Source: Clostridia bacterium
GTDB lineage: Bacteria; Bacillota; Clostridia; Oscillospirales; CAG-272
NCBI GenBank assembly: GCA_017411935.1
Contig: JAFQPC010000207.1
Coordinates: forward strand, 1-7,811
Length of the DNA stretch: 7,811 nt
Direction: 5' to 3'
Of this stretch, positions 5,287 to 7,811 are shown piece by piece. The translations under genes and the position numbers were made by a program. The notes under the pieces were generated by a model. That model was not told where the DNA came from, did no database searches, and saw nothing but the letters and a program-made list of their open reading frames with translations. How positions within the stretch are numbered: position 1 is the first letter of the stretch; each line of letters begins with the position of its first letter.

Positions 5287-5636
5287 ACTTTCTTCTCCTT
5301 TGCTTTCTCTTCGCTATCTTCGATTGTTACCATTCTCTGAAGCCCTGCCATCGTAAAGATCTGAACGATCCGCTCGTGGGGATTTCGCAGGGTCAGCTCG
5401 CCACCGAGCTTTTGCATCAGCGAATAGCGTCCCATAATAAGACCGAGTCCCGAGCTGTCCATAAATTCGATCTTCGACAGATCGAGCACCGTCTTTTTCG
5501 GATGTTCCTCATAGAGAAGCTCGTCGATGGCGGTACGGATCTGTACCGCGCTGTGGTGATCGATCTCCCCGTGGAGCGTCAGCACGATCACGCCGTCCTC
5601 TCTTGCGACATCAAAGCCGCAATTTCGTTTCATCAT
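5283..5636 (-). CDS. spoIIAA: Anti-sigma F factor antagonist SpoIIAA
   Basis: This single STAS-domain protein of 117 residues is the first gene of the operon. When unphosphorylated it displaces SigF from SpoIIAB in the forespore; SpoIIAB inactivates it by phosphorylation, and SpoIIE (not in the window) reactivates it. The family hallmarks are LHGEIDHHSA (21-30) and the phosphorylation loop FMDSSGLGLIMGRY (58-71), where S61 matches B. subtilis S58. The distal segment ends in a charged EEKAKEKKV tail. The ATG at 5636 is 13 nt from GGAGG, a rather long spacing, and a second ATG follows immediately. Its TGA overlaps the ATG of the full spoIIAB frame by the ATGA arrangement, indicating translational coupling. 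It is complete and appears functional. Confidence 0.93.
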   Translation of the reverse strand: MMKRNCGFDVAREDGVIVLTLHGEIDHHSAVQIRTAIDELLYEEHPKKTVLDLSKIEFMDSSGLGLIMGRYSLMQKLGGELTLRNPHERIVQIFTMAGLQRMVTIEDSEEKAKEKKV

Positions 5637-5671
5637 CTTGCGTTTTCAACCTCCGTGTTTTATTTTTCTTC

Positions 5672-5680
5672 ATTGTATCA
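5672..5680 (-). promoter_or_regulatory. Possible promoter of the spoIIA operon (extended -10)
   Basis: TGATACAAT on the minus strand is an extended -10 (TG-N-TACAAT) about 40 bp before the spoIIAA ATG. No good -35 box lies 16-18 nt upstream. In Bacillus this operon is driven by sigma-H, but I see no convincing sigma-H pair here. Confidence 0.4.
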
Positions 5681-5730
5681 CATGCGTTACGAAAAACTTG
5701 TCGCATACGGGCGAGAGAAGAAATTTTTCG

Positions 5731-5763
5731 CAAAAAAAGAGGACCTTCCGAAGAAAGTCCTCT
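5731..5763 (-). terminator. Rho-independent terminator of RDD gene; direct repeat copy 1
   Basis: On the minus strand bases 5763-5738 form an 11-bp stem (one G-T pair) capped by a C(TTCG)G tetraloop and followed by a run of T. The 33 bases 5731-5763 recur exactly at 6382-6414; extended to 5725-5763 versus 6376-6414, the match is 38 of 39. Confidence 0.92.
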
Positions 5764-5778
5764 GAATATTTATAACAA

Positions 5779-6198
5779 TTATTGAAAAATGGAACTCGCC
5801 AGTTTGAAAGCATCATTGTTTTCATCAACCGTGGTTTCGGTTTTGGCAAGCAAATCACCGATTCTTCGATGTTTTTTTGAAAAAATAACGATCGGAGCCT
5901 CAACGAACCATAACGGAAGCGTAATATTTTTGAGAAGTCTTTGATAGACTTTGGACTTGTCTTTACTTCTCGAATCAATAATGTTTAGACCCAACAAATA
6001 TTTTCCGATACTTTTGCCAAATACATCTCTGAAAAACATAAGTATGAAAGCAATACCAATGATAACCGGCGTTATTTCAAAAACGGGTATCTTATAAAAG
6101 ATCCAAACGATCACCTGCATTATGGCTGAATAAATCATGATATCCATCAAGAAAGCAGCACCGCGAAAGAGGAGAGTGATTTTTTGACTTGCTTGCAT
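5779..6198 (-). CDS. RDD-family integral membrane protein
   Basis: The protein has 139 residues. The RDD-family signature is present: R12 with D19 in FRGAAFLMDIMIYS, the GKSIGKYLLGLNIID segment (62-76) that follows the second membrane helix, and RRIGDLLAKTETTV (111-124) near the end. Hydrophobic segments at about 9-33 and 42-57, with a shorter one near 90-105, suggest two or three membrane passes. RDD proteins have no single established role; some are linked to ion or compatible-solute transport, and nothing here selects a function. The ATG has GGAG 9 nt upstream. The gene is monocistronic with its own consensus promoter and terminator. It is more AT-rich than the flanking spoIIA and EF-G-like genes and is bracketed by two copies of the same terminator, so it is probably a late arrival. 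Confidence 0.85.
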   Translation of the reverse strand: MQASQKITLLFRGAAFLMDIMIYSAIMQVIVWIFYKIPVFEITPVIIGIAFILMFFRDVFGKSIGKYLLGLNIIDSRSKDKSKVYQRLLKNITLPLWFVEAPIVIFSKKHRRIGDLLAKTETTVDENNDAFKLASSIFQ

Positions 6199-6246
6199 TT
6201 GACTGTTCTCCTTTTTTGAAACAATAAGACAGAAAATTCTATATTC

Positions 6247-6275
6247 ATTATATCAAAGATTCTGTTGATTGTCAA
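6247..6275 (-). promoter_or_regulatory. Consensus sigma-A promoter of RDD gene
   Basis: The minus strand carries TTGACA (6275-6270), a 17-nt spacer and TATAAT (6252-6247), a perfect consensus, with TG at the extended -10 position. This predicts strong constitutive transcription and a leader of about 40 nt. Confidence 0.92.
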
Positions 6276-6331
6276 GGTACCGCAGGAATCGTCGTCCACG
6301 ACAACTTTTTCTGCTTTCTCGGTAATCTTCA

Positions 6332-6360
6332 CGGGCTGTCGAGGGCGCCAGCCCCTACAA
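6332..6360. repeat. Short GC-rich dispersed-repeat fragment
   Basis: On the minus strand this reads TTGTAGGGGCTGGCGCCCTC and continues GACAGCCCG, with GGGCT/AGCCC able to pair around a GGCGCC core. I recall similar TGTAGGGGC...GCCCTCGAC...GCCC sequences as intergenic repeats in gut Clostridia. It stands out from the AT-rich surroundings. I see no second copy here. Confidence 0.45.
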
Positions 6361-6381
6361 ATATATGTGCTTTCCTTTTCA

Positions 6382-6414
6382 CAAAAAAAGAGGACCTTCC
6401 GAAGAAAGTCCTCT
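6382..6414 (-). terminator. Rho-independent terminator of EF-G-like gene; direct repeat copy 2
   Basis: This is the same 11-bp stem with TTCG tetraloop and T run as at 5731-5763, here 13 bp after the EF-G-like stop codon (hairpin 6414-6389). Confidence 0.92.
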
Positions 6415-6427
6415 TGATTTTTTTAAT

Positions 6428-7811
6428 TTATGCGTTTGCCTTCTGATAGTTTTCAACGATCTTCTGTGCGATGTTGGCGGGAACGGTATCGTAGCCCGTG
6501 ACCTCGTACTCGAAGCTTCCGCGTCCCTGCGTCATTGCGCGAAGAATGATGGGATATTCCATCAACTCTGCCTTGGGAGCAAGTGCGTGGACCGTCGTGT
6601 AGCCCTTACCTGCGGGATCCATACCCATGACGGCACCGCGGCGCTTATTGAGGTCGCCCATCACGTCGCCCACGATCGCATCGGGAACGGTAATGTCGAG
6701 ATTTCCGACCGGCTCGAGAAGCACGGGAGCAGCGAGTTCCAGACACTTCTTATAGGCAATGTTTGCCGCCGTCTTGAAGGAAAGCTCGTCGGAGTCAACG
6801 TCGTGGTACGATCCGTCGTACAGATCTGCCGCAAGCTGAACCAGCGGGAAACCTGCCACGCCCTTGACCATCGCATCCTGCAATCCCTTTTCGACTGCGG
6901 GATAGAAGTTCTTCGGAACGGTTCCGCCAACGACCGATACGGTAAAGGTCAGACCCTCGTCCTCGCCGGGAGCGAAGCGGATCTTAACGTGACCGTACTG
7001 ACCCGAACCGCCGTTCTGCTTCTTATGCTTACCTTCAACGTCAACGCGCTTGGTGATCTTCTCGCGGTACGCGATCTTGGGTGTATCAAAGTTGACGCTG
7101 ACACCAAAGCGGTTCTTCATCTTTGCGGCAAGCACAGCAAGGTGCATATCGCCCTGACCTGCGACCAGCATCTGCTTGGTCTCGGCGTTATTCTCATATC
7201 CGAGCGTCAGATCCTCTTCGATCATCTTGACGATACTCTGCGAGATCTTGCCCTCGTCCTTTGCGGTCGCGGGAATGAGCGCCTTGACGTAGTAAGGCGT
7301 GGGATATTCAATGGGAGCGAATTTCAGTTCTCTGTTCCAGGTCAGCGTATCGTTGGTGTTGGTACTCGTCAGCTTTGCGACCATACCGATGTCACCGCAG
7401 CAAAGCTCGTCAACCTCGGTCTGCTTCTTGCCGTTGACCACGTAGATATGCGCGAGCTTCTCAGAGTCGCCCGTGGTATTGTTCTTCATAATAATATCAC
7501 GCTTGACCGTTCCGTCCATGACCTTGAAGAAGGACATCTTTCCAACGAACGGGTCAGCAACCGTCTTGAAGACGAAGAGCGCGGGCTCGCCCTCGGGTAC
7601 GATCTCGAAATCGGAGCCGTCTTCAAGCAGCTCGTTTTTCTTTGCGGTATGACGGGGGAAGGATTCGGTGATCTTGTCAAGCAGAGTCCAAAGACCCCAG
7701 AGCTTGGTTGCCGCGCCGCAGAAGACGGGTACGATCTCACCGTGAATGATACCTTCGTGGACGGCATTGATCGCTTCCATAAAGGTGATCTCCTCACCCT
7801 CAAAATATTTC
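6428..7811 (-). CDS. EF-G-like translational GTPase (N-terminal GTP-binding part beyond window)
   Basis: About 460 C-terminal residues are visible; the frame is open to the right edge (KYFEGEEITFMEAINAVHEG), so the ATG at 7780 is internal. Visible parts in order are the end of the G domain (IVPVFCGAATKLWGLWTLLDKITESFP), domain II (EPALFVFKTVADPFVGKMSFFKVMDG), domain III (ALIPATAKDEGKISQSIVKMIEEDLTLGYE...VAGQGDMHLAVLAAKMKNRFGV), domain IV (KHKKQNGGSGQYGHVKIRFAP) and domain V (LLEPVGNLDITVPDAIVGDVMGDLNKRRGAVMGMD). Elongation factor G moves tRNA and mRNA through the ribosome. The divergent domain II and the KHKKQNGGSGQYGHVKI form resemble the EF-G paralogue group (EF-G2-like) more than canonical FusA, and no ribosomal-protein genes adjoin it. 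The terminator is at 6382-6414. The family is certain; which paralogue it is cannot be decided without the G domain and the genome. Confidence 0.9.
   Translation of the reverse strand, partial: KYFEGEEITFMEAINAVHEGIIHGEIVPVFCGAATKLWGLWTLLDKITESFPRHTAKKNELLEDGSDFEIVPEGEPALFVFKTVADPFVGKMSFFKVMDGTVKRDIIMKNNTTGDSEKLAHIYVVNGKKQTEVDELCCGDIGMVAKLTSTNTNDTLTWNRELKFAPIEYPTPYYVKALIPATAKDEGKISQSIVKMIEEDLTLGYENNAETKQMLVAGQGDMHLAVLAAKMKNRFGVSVNFDTPKIAYREKITKRVDVEGKHKKQNGGSGQYGHVKIRFAPGEDEGLTFTVSVVGGTVPKNFYPAVEKGLQDAMVKGVAGFPLVQLAADLYDGSYHDVDSDELSFKTAANIAYKKCLELAAPVLLEPVGNLDITVPDAIVGDVMGDLNKRRGAVMGMDPAGKGYTTVHALAPKAELMEYPIILRAMTQGRGSFEYEVTGYDTVPANIAQKIVENYQKANA

Noticed and set aside
5670..5978. 102-codon minus-strand frame across the end of the RDD gene
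   Set aside because: It overlaps the RDD gene in another frame, crosses its terminator, and shows no family features.
6147..6332. 61-codon minus-strand frame starting KITEKAEKVVVDDDSCGTL
   Set aside because: It starts with GTG without a ribosome site, contains the perfect RDD promoter, and overlaps the RDD gene start out of frame. It is more likely promoter and repeat DNA than a gene.

Overview
The window reads as chromosomal DNA of an anaerobic, spore-forming Firmicute, most likely a gut Clostridia species (Oscillospirales or a relative). The evidence is a spoIIA sporulation operon, a BspA-type leucine-rich surface protein, a PduL phosphotransacylase next to a NifU-like scaffold, a TepA-type ClpP homologue, and short palindromic repeats of a kind I associate from memory with this group. 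Taxonomy is inference.

Layout, left to right. (1) 1-1105, minus strand: pduL followed by a NifU/IscU-like Fe-S scaffold gene that runs off the left edge, probably one transcript from a strong promoter at 1077-1105. (2) 1108-1890, plus strand: tepA, divergent from pduL, with its own promoter and terminator. (3) 1901-3835, minus strand: an AT-rich bspA-like gene with a leader of about 200 nt that looks like a riboswitch or attenuator. This unit lies between two exact 34-bp copies of the tepA 3' end. (4) 3918-4070: a palindromic MITE-like repeat, then the sigF terminator. (5) 4073-5680, minus strand: spoIIAA-spoIIAB-sigF, the module that controls sigma-F in the forespore. spoIIAB carries two in-frame TAG codons near its 5' end, both at positions that are serine in Bacillus subtilis SpoIIAB. 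(6) 5725-6414, minus strand: an AT-rich RDD-family membrane protein gene with a consensus promoter, bracketed by two near-identical terminator hairpins. (7) 6428-7811, minus strand: the C-terminal two thirds of an EF-G-like translation factor.

The core genes (pduL, tepA, spoIIA, EF-G-like) are visibly GC-richer than the two single-gene accessory units (bspA and RDD). Each accessory unit sits just beyond the 3' end of a core gene and is flanked by a 34-39 bp direct repeat derived from that end, which suggests recent insertion by the same kind of event. No integrase or transposase gene is present.

The most notable points are the double amber interruption of an otherwise intact spoIIAB beside an intact sigF, the structured bspA leader, and the repeat-flanked accessory genes.
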